64,000 nucleotides of DNA from Psychrobacillus psychrodurans (GTDB lineage: Bacteria; Bacillota; Bacilli; Bacillales_A; Planococcaceae): NCBI RefSeq assembly GCF_027563345.1, contig NZ_JAMKBK010000012.1. The stretch is one strand, 5' to 3'. Each line of letters opens with the position of its first letter. The first letter of the stretch is position 1. The translations under genes were made by a program, and so were the position numbers. A model generated the notes under the pieces. It did not search any database and was not told where the DNA came from. It saw only the letters and a list, made by a program, of their open reading frames with translations. Positions 51,170-60,593 of this stretch are shown here, in pieces.

Positions 51170-51625
51170 TTATCTATGTCCATCTTTTCTAGCCTGTATA
51201 TACCCATAATAACTACAGGTTCCTTGTTGGCTTAAATCCTTTACCTCAAAGCCACATTTCTCATAAAAACTAAAATTATTTGCTGATGTATGGGCAAACC
51301 AATCTCCATGAGGCAACTTTTGAACACATAATTCCACAAGCTTTCGGCCAATACCTTTCCCTTGATAATCTGAATGCACTACTAAGTCCATAATGTTTGC
51401 TGCCATTATCTGATCGGAAATGACTCTTACCATCCCAATCATTTTTTCATCATCCCAAACAGTATATGCCCATGTGGAGTTTTCAAATATAAGCGTAAAT
51501 TTTTCTTTCTGCCAATCTGGCGTATGATTACTCCATCCGGCATCTTTAAAAAGTTCTTCTACGCTTTCAGCAGGAATACCCATGGTTCCTTCCCTAATAA
51601 CGAGCCCTTCAAAATAATGATACAT
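51170..51625 (-). CDS. GNAT acetyltransferase
   Basis: 151 residues with a compact GNAT fold: IMDLVVHSDYQGKGIGRKLV (motif A) and NFSFYEKCGFEVKDL (motif B). ATG 51625 follows GGGGGAG by 6 bases; the long upstream extension is unsupported. Substrate unknown. Confidence 0.86.
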   Translation of the reverse strand: MYHYFEGLVIREGTMGIPAESVEELFKDAGWSNHTPDWQKEKFTLIFENSTWAYTVWDDEKMIGMVRVISDQIMAANIMDLVVHSDYQGKGIGRKLVELCVQKLPHGDWFAHTSANNFSFYEKCGFEVKDLSQQGTCSYYGYIQARKDGHR

Positions 51626-51760
51626 CTGTAACTCCCCCTTCATGGTTATTAGTATATATACTACATTTAGGTAGGTATTTCCTTTTTTATCGCAAATATC
51701 CAATAAGAAAAGATGCTCAGTCCTCTCTCAACAGAAACATAGATATACTGTTGATTGTAG

Positions 51761-52068
51761 CGAAGGGCGGACGCTTCCTTCGCTTCGATCCATCCTGGGT
51801 CTTTTGCTCGCGCTGTTCTCACTGGAGTCTCCTACATACGCTCCAATCAACCATGTACGCTTGAAGTAAACGGATATAATTGAAGTCAATAGTACTTACT
51901 ATTTTATCGTGTACTTGAAATCAGTAATATTGAACTGGACGCTAGTACAACGAAATTTTACTTTCTGCGACTCAAGCTGGAGAAGCGAAAAAGTCAAGAT
52001 CCCACAGGTAGCGTAGCATACGAGAAGGCTCGGGCTCGGCTCGCCCACGGAAAGCGTCCACATAAGCG
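51761..52068. repeat. Palindrome-ended intergenic repeat of about 300 bp (REP/MITE-like)
   Basis: Ends are imperfect inverted repeats: GGACGCTTCC (51769-51778) and GGAAAGCGTCC (52049-52059), extended by AGCG on both outer sides. The interior holds GC-rich palindromic blocks (GGCTCGGGCTCGGCTCGCC) alternating with AT-rich sequence. No transposase is present, so it would be a non-autonomous mobile or REP-type element. The right end resembles the element ending at 40714. Confidence 0.65.
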
Positions 52069-52148
52069 TAAATCACAAGAATATTCGTTCTTTAAAGCCC
52101 TACGAATCCAGTGTTCACAGAACATTTTTATACAATTTCTTATCTTTT

Positions 52149-52181
52149 TAAAAAAGGACTGCCCATGTATATGGACAGTCC
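52149..52181 (-). terminator. Terminator after the lipoprotein gene
   Basis: An 11-bp stem, GGACTGTCCAT / ATGGGCAGTCC (one mismatch), followed by six Ts on the minus strand. Confidence 0.85.
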
Positions 52182-52190
52182 CTACTTAAC

Positions 52191-52775
52191 TTATTCTTGA
52201 ATTCTGACAAGTTGTGTCTTTTCTACATCATAATCTAATCCGTCTGCACTTGGATCTTTATCATACTCAAGTAAAGCCATCATTTTTTCTGTTCCTTTTA
52301 TCGAATCGAAATCAGCATCATTTACGATTAGAAACATGTCGCCATAGGCTCTTCCCTCTCCAATAATCAAATTCCCCTCATATTCTACATTTAAATCCTT
52401 GCCTTCTAAGTTAAGTGCTGCTGGCTCTTTCTTTGCAAAAAGTATTCCCTCGCCTTCAGCTACTTTCGGAAGAGATGAAATTGCTTTTGTTTTCCCTTTT
52501 TCTTGATTTGTTATTTCTTTTATTAACTTTTTCTTTACAAGGGCTTGTACTGTTTCATCTGTTAGGACGATGATTTGTTGTCCACCATTTTCCATAACCT
52601 TAATCTTGTACTGATCTTCCTTTGCTAAATCATCCTTCTCTCGCTCCAAAGAATCGATAATTTGTTGTTCTTCCCCATAGAGAATTACTCCATTTGCTTT
52701 TGCAAACATATTACATCCTGTTAATATTGACGCAACTATAAGAGTAGTTAGAAATACAATTAGTAATTTTTTCAT
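52191..52775 (-). CDS. Hypothetical lipoprotein
   Basis: 194 residues with a lipoprotein signal (IVFLTTLIVASILTGC). The mature protein contains two similar beta-rich stretches (VILYGEEQQIIDSLEREKDD and later NLIIGEGRAYGDMFLIVND) and no catalytic motif. Function unknown. The ATG is preceded by AAAGGAG. Monocistronic. Confidence 0.78.
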   Translation of the reverse strand: MKKLLIVFLTTLIVASILTGCNMFAKANGVILYGEEQQIIDSLEREKDDLAKEDQYKIKVMENGGQQIIVLTDETVQALVKKKLIKEITNQEKGKTKAISSLPKVAEGEGILFAKKEPAALNLEGKDLNVEYEGNLIIGEGRAYGDMFLIVNDADFDSIKGTEKMMALLEYDKDPSADGLDYDVEKTQLVRIQE

Positions 52776-53085
52776 TTTTGATTAGCTCCTTTTCATTTTT
52801 ACTCTTCCTTGCTATTGACTTTATTATAGGAGGTAACCTTATCTTTAGCCTTCTCTTTAGATGACGTTTACATTACAATTTTGCAACTTAACGATTTCCC
52901 AAATTAAAAATAAGAAAAACCAGGTAAGTAAAATAATACCCGGTTCTTTAAACGAAACCTGTTTCAATCGATTTCAGTAAGCTTTGGATAGACCTGCTGC
53001 TATATGAAAAGAGACTTCCTACTATTTTCAAAGTAGAAAGCCACTTTTCCATATTCTATTATTCTTTTCCCATACTTCGACGCAC
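52776..53085. other. Intergenic region with two hairpins, no gene
   Basis: About 310 bases between minus-strand genes. A GACTTCCTAC / GTAG..AGCC-type hairpin (53003-53045) and an AACCGGGTA / TACCTGGTT hairpin (52918-52945) followed by T-rich sequence would end the ABC permease transcript. The rest should hold the lipoprotein promoter. Confidence 0.45.
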
Positions 53086-53763
53086 TTAAATTTCCCCTAC
53101 CTTCTTCACCTTGAAAATCGAGAGAATTATGCTAAGTCCTCCTAATAAGAAAAGTAATACTATTAAAAGGTCGAGATTCAGATTAAGCATCGGAGCGAAG
53201 TTAAGTAATTGCATGATTAATATTGCACAAAGTACAGTTGGAATAGTGAGTCTTTTCCATATACCTAGGAAATAGAGAGGTATAAAACTAATAACTGTAA
53301 TCTGAAAAGATCGAATTATCATGTCCTTGAAATAGAGAAGTATATCATCTGGATTAAATTCTCCCATAATAAAAGGGTGTACTTGGTCAATTAAATAAGT
53401 AGAAACCGCTGTCAGTGTATAGGAAATAATTGTAACGAGGAAAACAAGAAGAGCTATAAAGAGAATTTTTGCTGTAAAGAGTTGTTTTCTATTGATAGGA
53501 TAACTGTATGCAAGAGAGATGGTTTTATTTTTATATTCATCAATAAACACCTGATTTATAAGAGAAGCCCCGAAGAGAATTAGCCCTGTTTGAATTGCCT
53601 TATTAAGCTCCATTACTGTTGTAAAGCTATTACCAAAATCTGCACTAACTTGTTTTATAAAGAGTAACGGTAAAAACATGAGGGCAATCCAGTAGATTAT
53701 CACTTCTCCAATTATTATATGTCGCTTCAACTTTTTTCCTTCTAAGAGAATAAGTTTAATCAA
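53086..53763 (-). CDS. ABC-2 type transporter permease
   Basis: 225 residues with six hydrophobic segments. FIDEYKNKTISLAYSYPINR is the conserved cytoplasmic coupling loop of BcrB/NatB-like permeases. TTG 53763 overlaps the ATPase stop codon and has GGTGG 5 bases upstream; ATG 53778 is an alternative without clear spacing. It is probably the membrane half of the ATPase encoded just upstream, exporting a peptide antibiotic or lipid-like compound. Confidence 0.82.
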   Translation of the reverse strand: MIKLILLEGKKLKRHIIIGEVIIYWIALMFLPLLFIKQVSADFGNSFTTVMELNKAIQTGLILFGASLINQVFIDEYKNKTISLAYSYPINRKQLFTAKILFIALLVFLVTIISYTLTAVSTYLIDQVHPFIMGEFNPDDILLYFKDMIIRSFQITVISFIPLYFLGIWKRLTIPTVLCAILIMQLLNFAPMLNLNLDLLIVLLFLLGGLSIILSIFKVKKVGEI

Positions 53764-54679
53764 GTTTGCCACCCCCATTTACCTGCTCGTAAAAGTAGTC
53801 TTCCAAAGAACTCGTGTGTTTTTGTATTTCTTCAATTTCCACATCATGAAGTATTAACATTTTGGAAATAGTCTTTTGTGAATGGGTTAAGTCATATATA
53901 CGAATTCGATTATTAGTAACCATTTTGAAATTGGAAATTTGGAAATTACTTTCGAGTAAATAGAGTGCTTTTTCCATATTCGGGGTCATCAGTTCTATAT
54001 ACTCCGTTCGTTTCTTACGAATATCTGCTAAAGTAACTTCGTTCAACAATTTACCATTATTAATGACTCCTACCCTATCGACAACCTGTTCCATTTCTCC
54101 AAGAATATGACTGGAAAGTAAAAAAGTTATTCCATACTCTCTATTTAACATTAAGATTAAGTTTCGTATATCCTTAATACCGATTGGATCTAGACCATTT
54201 GTCGGCTCATCGAGAATAATTAGTTCTGGTTTCATGACGATAGCTCTCGCAATTCCTAATCGTTGCTTCATCCCCAGTGAAAAGTCCTTGACGGTTTTGT
54301 CTTCGGTATCTTTCAGCTGTACCATATCTAAAGCGTCATTAATCTCTTTCTCATCATAAAACCCTAAGTATTCTCCATGCAATTTCATATTTTCTATCGC
54401 TGTTAAATGCTCATAGAAGATTGGATATTCTATAACGCTCCCCACACGCTTTAAAACTGTTTTCGTTTCTTCTGTCAACTTTTGATTAAACAATAATACT
54501 TCCCCACTAGTAGGAGTTGTTATTCCAGTCAACATTTTCATAATCGTTGTTTTACCTGTTCCATTTCGCCCTAAAAACCCATAAATTTCCCCCTTTTTTA
54601 CATGCAAATTTATATCAGAAATTATTGTTTTTCCTTTTAGCTTTTTCGTTAATCCACTAGTCTGAATTACGTAATCCAC
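53756..54679 (-). CDS. ABC transporter ATP-binding protein (BcrA-like)
   Basis: 307 residues. Walker A is in GRNGTGKTT, signature SLGMKQRLGIARA, Walker B LIILDEPTNGLD, and the switch histidine is in LLSSHILGEM. A C-terminal domain of about 90 residues follows, as in BcrA-type bacitracin or lantibiotic exporters. It overlaps the permease gene. The two-component genes directly upstream suggest inducible antimicrobial peptide resistance. Confidence 0.9.
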   Translation of the reverse strand: MDYVIQTSGLTKKLKGKTIISDINLHVKKGEIYGFLGRNGTGKTTIMKMLTGITTPTSGEVLLFNQKLTEETKTVLKRVGSVIEYPIFYEHLTAIENMKLHGEYLGFYDEKEINDALDMVQLKDTEDKTVKDFSLGMKQRLGIARAIVMKPELIILDEPTNGLDPIGIKDIRNLILMLNREYGITFLLSSHILGEMEQVVDRVGVINNGKLLNEVTLADIRKKRTEYIELMTPNMEKALYLLESNFQISNFKMVTNNRIRIYDLTHSQKTISKMLILHDVEIEEIQKHTSSLEDYFYEQVNGGGKLD

Positions 54680-54785
54680 CTTAATCCCTCCCGTTCTTAT
54701 ATATTTATCATAATCGGCAAAGGTATCTTTTTTCTGTATTATTCCTTACAAATTTCTTAAGAATTTATATAGTTCTATAAGTATG

Positions 54786-54822
54786 CAAAAAAAGAAGGTC
54801 GTTCCAGTAGGACATCCCTTCC
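54786..54822 (-). terminator. Terminator after the broken kinase gene
   Basis: GAAGG and GTCC pairings form a stem of about 9 bp with interruptions; seven Ts follow on the minus strand. Confidence 0.7.
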
Positions 54823-54827
54823 AAGCT

Positions 54828-55762
54828 TTAATATATTAATCGTTTGAAAATGCAGCTAAATACTGTTTTTTCGTATGGCTTACTGCTTAAATGAATCGAT
54901 CCTTTCATCGACTCGGTTAACCGTTTTGTAATACTTAAGCCTAAACCACTCCCTTGAAATTCAGGGTTTCTAGCATCATCTAATGTATATAACCTTTCAA
55001 ATATACGATCTTGATGTATCGTTTCAATTCCTTTACCATTATCCCAAATGTCAACGGCAACAAACTCTTCTTCCTCACGAACCGTCACGCCGAACATACC
55101 GCCATCACTTCCATATCGAATTGAGTTCGAAATGAGATTGTTAAATATTCGACTCAGAGCCTCTTCGTTTCCAAGAATATAAAGTGGTTGTTCAGGAATA
55201 ACTATCTCTACTTGAATACCTTTGGATTTTAATAATTCGTAAAACTCCAACACTGTTTTCCGACAGACTTCATTGATTGCCACCTGCTTTAATGGAATTG
55301 CATAATCATCTGCATCTATTTTTACAAGGTCGAAAAATTGGTTCAGCAAATTAATGACATCTTTTGTTTTTTGGTAGAGTCGGTCGCTTACCTCTTTTCG
55401 TTCATCTTCAGTCATATTATCATTCAAGTTTAATTTTTCTACGTAGCCCAAAATTACCGTGAGCGGTGCTTCAGATCATGAGACATATTTGATAGCATTT
55501 TACTGGAGCTGTCTTTTGCTTTTACATAATCGGCTTTTACTTTTTGGTTATAACTTAAGAAACGATTAATCTGGTTAAGTACAAGCTGAACAGCCTCTTG
55601 GTCAGTTTGTAATAACACCTTTTCTGCTGACTCATTTATGATAATATCTGATAACCTTGTGTGTATTTCCTTAAGGTTTTTATTCATCTTAACTCTTAAA
55701 AAGTATTGAAGACCATTTAGTATTAGAAGAAAAATAATAATAAAAATTAAAATAGGAATCAT
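54828..55762 (-). pseudogene. Sensor histidine kinase split by a frameshift at the H-box
   Basis: The 5' frame (55454-55762) encodes one TM segment and a linker up to LSNMSHDLK, then runs into HRSR and a stop. The other frame (54828-55451) resumes with PLTVILGYVEKLNLNDN, an N box in FNNLISNSIRYGSD, and G boxes (WDNGKGI, GSGLGLSI). Together they make one short BceS-like kinase of about 310 residues. The break is a single missing base near 55465-55472, where AAGCACCG should read as LK-A-P. Because the phosphorylatable His lies exactly there, the protein is inactive unless the frame is restored by slippage or the read is in error. Confidence 0.82.
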
Positions 55763-55777
55763 CTATTTCTCTCCCAG

Positions 55778-56461
55778 TTAGTATCCAATACCCCATATCG
55801 TTTGGATATATTTCGGAGTAGAAGGATTTTCTTCAACCTTTTCTCGAAGTCGCCTAATATGAACATTAATGACGTTTTCATTACCATAATAATCATCCTC
55901 CCAAATTAAATGGTAAATCTGCTCCTTCGTGAACACTCTACTTGGATTACTCATAAATAGCTTCAATATATGGAACTCTTTGGATGTTAGTTGAATATGC
56001 CGCCCTTTAACCTCTGCAGAAAAAGTATTTAAGTCCAGCGTAAGCTCTAGGTAGTTTAATGTTTGTGAAGTGGTCTGATTATTTCCTGAAGTGTATTGTG
56101 TAGCCCTACGAATAGCAGCTTGCACCCTAGCAGTTAGTTCAATCATAGAAAAAGGCTTGCTAATATAATCATCTGCTCCAAATCCAAGGCCTAATGCTTT
56201 GTCCATTTCGTTACCTTTTGCCGAAATGATTAATATAGGAATCATACTTGTTGCTCTTACTTCCTTTAATACCTCCATCCCACTTAATCTTGGTAGCATC
56301 AAATCTAGCAAAATTAAATCAGGCTCTTTGTTTCTAAATATAACTAAAGCTTCCTCCCCATTAAATGCAGTCAGTACTCTAAAATTTTCCTGTTTTAAAT
56401 GACTAGCTACTAGTTCACTAATTTCTTTGTCATCTTCTACGAGCAGAATATTCTTTTGCAT
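55778..56461 (-). CDS. OmpR/PhoB-family response regulator
   Basis: 227 residues. Receiver domain with acidic pocket LLVEDDKEIS, phospho-acceptor in LILLDLMLPRLSG and lysine in DDYISKPFS; C-terminal winged HTH with LTSKEFHILKLFMSN and ENVINVHIRRLREKVE. It is the first gene of a regulator/kinase/ABC unit on the minus strand, but its kinase is frameshifted. Regulation probably includes the ABC genes downstream. Confidence 0.9.
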   Translation of the reverse strand: MQKNILLVEDDKEISELVASHLKQENFRVLTAFNGEEALVIFRNKEPDLILLDLMLPRLSGMEVLKEVRATSMIPILIISAKGNEMDKALGLGFGADDYISKPFSMIELTARVQAAIRRATQYTSGNNQTTSQTLNYLELTLDLNTFSAEVKGRHIQLTSKEFHILKLFMSNPSRVFTKEQIYHLIWEDDYYGNENVINVHIRRLREKVEENPSTPKYIQTIWGIGY

Positions 56462-56577
56462 TTTTCCACATCCATTTCACTGTGCCAATACCGCCATTAT
56501 ATATCATTTATAACCCAACGTGGAAAGGAAAAAAGACAGTCGTTGTAGAAGATAGCAAGAGATAAGGATGTGATTAT

Positions 56578-57762
56578 GTGAAGTTAAACAAAAGCTTTCG
56601 TTCTATTTGGTTCAGTAGTGCCACCTCTGAACTTGGTGGTGCGTTTTTTACCTTTTGCAATTCTATACTGATCTATGAACATACTGGCTCTGCAACTGCA
56701 CTCGGACTAGTGTGGTTAATCTATTACATACCATCTTTTTTTATGCAGCTGTTTATCGGACCATATATTGATCGATGGAGTCGTAAGTATACGATGATTT
56801 GGTGCCAATTAATCCGAGCTATCCTTGCTTTTCTGTTAGCGATTACTTTGTTCTCCGATTGGTTCTCTGTTTCACTCATTTATTTGGTTCAAGTTATTGT
56901 TGGGCTAGTAATGCCTATATTCACCCCTGCCAACCAATCCATTCTACCGACGATTGTCGAGAAAGAATTTCTAGGAAAAGCAAATGCATCTCTTGAAAGC
57001 GTTCGTCAAGTGATGGCAGTAATGGGACCAATCAGTGCAGGTGTCTTAGTAGACTTTATAACAGTAACCTGGATGTTAGTGATTATATCAATAGCATTTT
57101 TATTAAGTACATATAACTTGGCACAGCTACATGAAAAGAATTTAAAGCATGAGTTACGAAAACCTTGGATTGAGGAGTTTAAGGAAGGATTGAATTCCTA
57201 TTTTGAGCAGCCATTAATTGTTTGGTTGGGTGTTTTCTTCGGCTTTGTTCAATTTGGTGTCGGGGTAACGATTGTGACAACACTGCCTTATATTACAACG
57301 GTGTTAGACCAACCTATTGTATCTTATGGATTCTTTATGGCAGGCTTTCCAATTGGTTATACAATTGGGGCTTTACTAAGCTCTAGACTGAAGCCGTTAA
57401 ATGGACTCGGAGTTTTATTTAGCACCCTTTTTATCGGTGGCTGTACTTATTTATCGCTAGCTTTTACTCCATGGTATCTCCTAGCCCTTGTGACAGAGGC
57501 CATTGCAGGCATTGTTATTGCTATTTTTAATATTTATAACATTACACTAATTCAGCAACGAATTCCAAATCAATTCATGGGTAAAGTTACATCGGTACGT
57601 CTATTAATTATGCGTCTTATGCTTCCACTTGGAATTCTATTTGCCACAATCAGTGTTCAGTTTTTAGCTATTCGTACTATGTACTTTGTCATTGGAGCAA
57701 TCATCTGCATTACTTCTATAACTGGCTATGCTTTCTTGAAAAGTAAAGAAGAGATTAAATAA
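56578..57762 (+). CDS. MFS transporter
   Basis: 394 residues with twelve helices. IGPYIDRWSRKYTMIWCQLI is motif A and LESVRQVMAVMGPISAGVLV is the second signature. The GTG start at 56578 has AAGGATGTG upstream. It is divergent from the response regulator. Drug efflux is the usual role of this branch, but no substrate can be named. Confidence 0.85.
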   Translation: MKLNKSFRSIWFSSATSELGGAFFTFCNSILIYEHTGSATALGLVWLIYYIPSFFMQLFIGPYIDRWSRKYTMIWCQLIRAILAFLLAITLFSDWFSVSLIYLVQVIVGLVMPIFTPANQSILPTIVEKEFLGKANASLESVRQVMAVMGPISAGVLVDFITVTWMLVIISIAFLLSTYNLAQLHEKNLKHELRKPWIEEFKEGLNSYFEQPLIVWLGVFFGFVQFGVGVTIVTTLPYITTVLDQPIVSYGFFMAGFPIGYTIGALLSSRLKPLNGLGVLFSTLFIGGCTYLSLAFTPWYLLALVTEAIAGIVIAIFNIYNITLIQQRIPNQFMGKVTSVRLLIMRLMLPLGILFATISVQFLAIRTMYFVIGAIICITSITGYAFLKSKEEIK

Positions 57763-57769
57763 TAATCCC

Positions 57770-57806
57770 CTGAAAAGAGCCCTCTAAGCTGAAGGTTCTT
57801 TTCAGA
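57770..57806. terminator. Bidirectional terminator between convergent MFS and Ktr genes
   Basis: CTGAAAAGAGCC / GGTTCTTTTCAG (one G-T) with a 12-base loop. Confidence 0.8.
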
Positions 57807-57819
57807 TATTTATTCGATA

Positions 57820-59148
57820 CTATCCTGTAAATACTTGATCATACGGGTAACGATAATGAACATTCTTCGGCTTCATAAGTATGAAAAACAAAGTTAAAGG
57901 ACCAATTCGTCCGATAAACATTACCATACACAATAGCACTTCACCTATGTCACTAATTTGTGCAGTTATACCCATTGATAATCCAACAGTCCCAAAAGCT
58001 GATACAACTTCAAATGCCAAAGGTAAAAAAGGTATCTTTTCCGTAATAGTTAATAGAAATATAAAGAAAAAGACTATGAATAAACCAATCGTTGATATTG
58101 CTAGAGACCTTATTACTGTCTCCAGACGGATAGATCTTCCAAATAACTCTGGTTCACTACGTTTGCGCAAAAAAGATACTGTAGCTAAAACTATTACAAT
58201 AAATGTAGTTAGCTTAATCCCAGATGCTGTCGATGCACTACCCGCACCTATAAACATTAGAACCATCGTTAAAAGGATTGTGGGATCCTCCATATCACCA
58301 TAATTTAATGTATTGAATCCAGCAGTACGAGGGGTCACTCCTTGAAAGTAAGACACCATTAATTTATCTTGTAATGGCATAGCCCCAATTGTTGCTTGAT
58401 TATTATATTCCAACACGAAAACGAAAGCGATAGCTATAACATTGATAAGTATAGTTCCGACAACCATCATTTTCGTGTGAAGGGACCATTGCCTAAATGA
58501 CTTTGTTTGTTGAATATCAACTACTACGGTAAATCCGATTCCACCTATTATAAATAGTAACGATAATACGATATTCACAATAGGGTCATTTGCAAAACCA
58601 ATCAGGTTATCAGGGAATAAAGCAAAACCAGCATTATTAAATGCAGAAATTACATGAAAGACACTTAAATATAGTGCATCGTTAAAACCAAAAGTCGGTA
58701 TCCAGTGTATGGTCAAAACTGTTGCTGCAAAAAGTTGAACCGATAAAACAAATGATAAGATTAGCTTTACTAGCTTTATAATACCGCCTACTGAGTTTTG
58801 ATTGAATGACTCTTGTATATAAATACGGCTTTGAATACCTATCTTCTTCTTTAAGAGTATAAGAATAGCCACAGCAAATGTCATTAAACCAATGCCACCA
58901 CATTGAATAAGAATCATTAATACAACTTCCCCAAATACAGTCAATGTTGTACCAGGGTCAAATACACTAAGTCCTGTCACCGTGGTTGCTGAGGTAACCA
59001 CAAATAATGCATCAATCCAAGATATGTGGGTTGTGGTCGCTACAGGTAATTTCAACAAAATGGTTCCCACAAATATTAGAGATAAAAAACTGCCAGCAAT
59101 AACAATAGGTGGAGAAACGGTTCTTCTTTTCTTATTGCTTATTCGCAT
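57820..59148 (-). CDS. ktrB: TrkH/KtrB family potassium transporter
   Basis: 442 residues with four M1-P-M2 repeats. Filter-like segments with conserved glycines include TSATTVTGLSVFDPG, VISAFNNAGFALFPD, GVTPRTAGFNTL and SAFGTVGLSMG. It is the membrane subunit of Ktr-type K+ uptake (KtrB or KtrD). No RCK regulator (KtrA/C) is adjacent. AGGAGGTG lies 5 bases before ATG 59148. A c-di-AMP riboswitch with terminator precedes it, so K+ uptake is switched off when c-di-AMP is high. Confidence 0.9.
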   Translation of the reverse strand: MRISNKKRRTVSPPIVIAGSFLSLIFVGTILLKLPVATTTHISWIDALFVVTSATTVTGLSVFDPGTTLTVFGEVVLMILIQCGGIGLMTFAVAILILLKKKIGIQSRIYIQESFNQNSVGGIIKLVKLILSFVLSVQLFAATVLTIHWIPTFGFNDALYLSVFHVISAFNNAGFALFPDNLIGFANDPIVNIVLSLLFIIGGIGFTVVVDIQQTKSFRQWSLHTKMMVVGTILINVIAIAFVFVLEYNNQATIGAMPLQDKLMVSYFQGVTPRTAGFNTLNYGDMEDPTILLTMVLMFIGAGSASTASGIKLTTFIVIVLATVSFLRKRSEPELFGRSIRLETVIRSLAISTIGLFIVFFFIFLLTITEKIPFLPLAFEVVSAFGTVGLSMGITAQISDIGEVLLCMVMFIGRIGPLTLFFILMKPKNVHYRYPYDQVFTG

Positions 59149-59232
59149 ATGAACACCTCCTAGCACTAAATTTGAAAAAAACTATTTCTTTAAAAAGCTG
59201 AAAATCAAAATTAGCTAGTCATTTCAATGAAA

Positions 59233-59272
59233 CAACAAAAAACCCACAAGGCATAGGTAATAGCCTAGTGGG
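59233..59272 (-). terminator. Expression-platform terminator of the c-di-AMP riboswitch
   Basis: CCCACTAGGC / GCCTTGTGGG (59263-59272 and 59243-59252, one mismatch) followed by six Ts on the minus strand, about 80 bases before the ktrB start. Confidence 0.85.
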
Positions 59273-59310
59273 CATAGAATCATTCTCACTAGCTCCAATT
59301 CCTCTCTCAC

Positions 59311-59436
59311 AACGCTTACGGAGTTAGCTGTCGGATTAGGGCAAAGAGTAGCCCCCCCTACAATCGTAGGATTCACCCCACGCGGCTTAAGTAGCCACGA
59401 ATAATGGTTCCCCCGTTCCAGATGGATTAAGCGATT
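59311..59436 (-). ncRNA. Cyclic di-AMP riboswitch (ydaO/yuaA leader) upstream of ktrB
   Basis: On the minus strand the conserved ydaO elements appear in order: CGCTTAATCC (59424-59433), the GGGGGAACCA run, GTGGGGTGAATCC, GTAGGGG, and GCCCTAATCCGACAGCTAA followed by GTAAGCG (59313-59319), which pairs with the start as P1. The aptamer senses c-di-AMP and, in known examples, shuts off potassium uptake genes by termination. The terminator at 59233-59272 and the ktrB gene fit exactly. Confidence 0.9.
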
Positions 59437-59713
59437 TTGAAATATGAAACTGAAAGTAATAATACTCCCAACTCTTAGTCTTGTAAACAAATATTTTAGA
59501 GGCTTTAATAGTAGAGAATCAGGATTAGACATAAGTTAAAATCAATAATATAGGAAAAGGCTTTCGAATATTATACTCGAAAACTTTTTTGTGTTTTGTA
59601 TTTATATTTTCATAGAAAGAATTCATTTGCACCAGTTTATATTCCGATAAACGCTTGTCATATATTTCTTTTAACGCTAGAACTCTTTCATATCATAATC
59701 AATAATCGGAAAG
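59437..59713 (-). promoter_or_regulatory. Riboswitch promoter region, no gene
   Basis: About 277 AT-rich bases between the lysE stop and the riboswitch. A TATAAT (59570-59575, minus strand) with a weak -35 is the likely promoter, lying within an inverted TTCGA...TCGAA pair. Nothing else is seen. Confidence 0.45.
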
Positions 59714-60325
59714 TTACGCCGGTAACAGGCTTATCAGTAAATAAATAGCTGTTCCCCATATAAAAATTGCAGAACATTTATTAAATAAAACGAATAGTTG
59801 GCTGCGTATGTTTATTTTTTTCAATGTTGCACCCAAAACTGCCAAGCCCAAAAACCAAATCCAAGATATAAAGACACAAGCAATTGTGAAGAAAAGTAGT
59901 TGTTGTCCACTATACTTTACAGCACTTGTCCCAATTACACCGATTGTATCTAATAATGCATGTGGATTTAGGATGGACACGGAAAGTGCAAATACAATTT
60001 GCTTCTTCAGAGGTAATGCTTCTTTTCCTAATGTGTTCATTGATTTCGAAGACCAAATCACTTTTCCCATATATAAAAGAAATAGTATTCCTGCAACTAA
60101 CAAAATAATCCTTAACCACGCAAATTGTAAAACGATTATTGATAATCCTAAAATGGCGAGTACGATTAGCACTGTGTCACAAATTGCTGCGGTTACCACT
60201 GCAGGAAGCGCTCTAAACAAACTTGGCTGAGTGACACCTTGCGTAAAGACAAATACATTTTGTACACCTAGAGGAAGTATAAGCCCAAATGCCAACAGGA
60301 CACCATGAATGATCGGTTCCATCAT
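59714..60325 (-). CDS. LysE/ArgO family amino acid exporter
   Basis: 203 residues with six helices. LILPLGVQNVFVFTQG gives the start of the LysE motif and SILNPHALLDTIGVIG is the central NPH signature. Members export basic amino acids. AAAGGAG lies 5 bases before ATG 60325. Monocistronic. Confidence 0.88.
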   Translation of the reverse strand: MMEPIIHGVLLAFGLILPLGVQNVFVFTQGVTQPSLFRALPAVVTAAICDTVLIVLAILGLSIIVLQFAWLRIILLVAGILFLLYMGKVIWSSKSMNTLGKEALPLKKQIVFALSVSILNPHALLDTIGVIGTSAVKYSGQQLLFFTIACVFISWIWFLGLAVLGATLKKINIRSQLFVLFNKCSAIFIWGTAIYLLISLLPA

Positions 60326-60593
60326 TTCAACTCCTTTCTTCTCTATCATACCTATGATATAAATAATGAAAAGGTCCAATTCGATGGTCAAATATCTATC
60401 CAAATTTTAATGAGGGGAATTGAAATGAATTGGCAACCAAATCGGCCATTATCAATCAGTTTATCTTAACAAATAAGTAAGTGGATGATAAAACAAATTC
60501 AAGGTGGTGAGTGGCCAAGCTATTCAAAACGGTTTCGAATATAAGGAACATTGTTATACTGTAGATAAAGATTATTGTTTCGGAGGTGAAAAC

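Noticed and set aside
51761..52068. Insertion sequence
   Set aside because: Inverted ends are present but there is no transposase frame; best called a non-autonomous repeat.
54828..55762. Two separate genes (small membrane protein plus kinase)
   Set aside because: The two frames are the two halves of one kinase, meeting inside the H-box.
57881..58303. 140-residue plus-strand frame opposite ktrB
   Set aside because: Lies fully within the conserved ktrB coding region on the other strand and lacks a ribosome binding site.
59224..59532. 102-residue open frame on the minus strand
   Set aside because: It overlaps the c-di-AMP riboswitch and its terminator; the apparent protein is the translated structured RNA and has no ribosome binding site.
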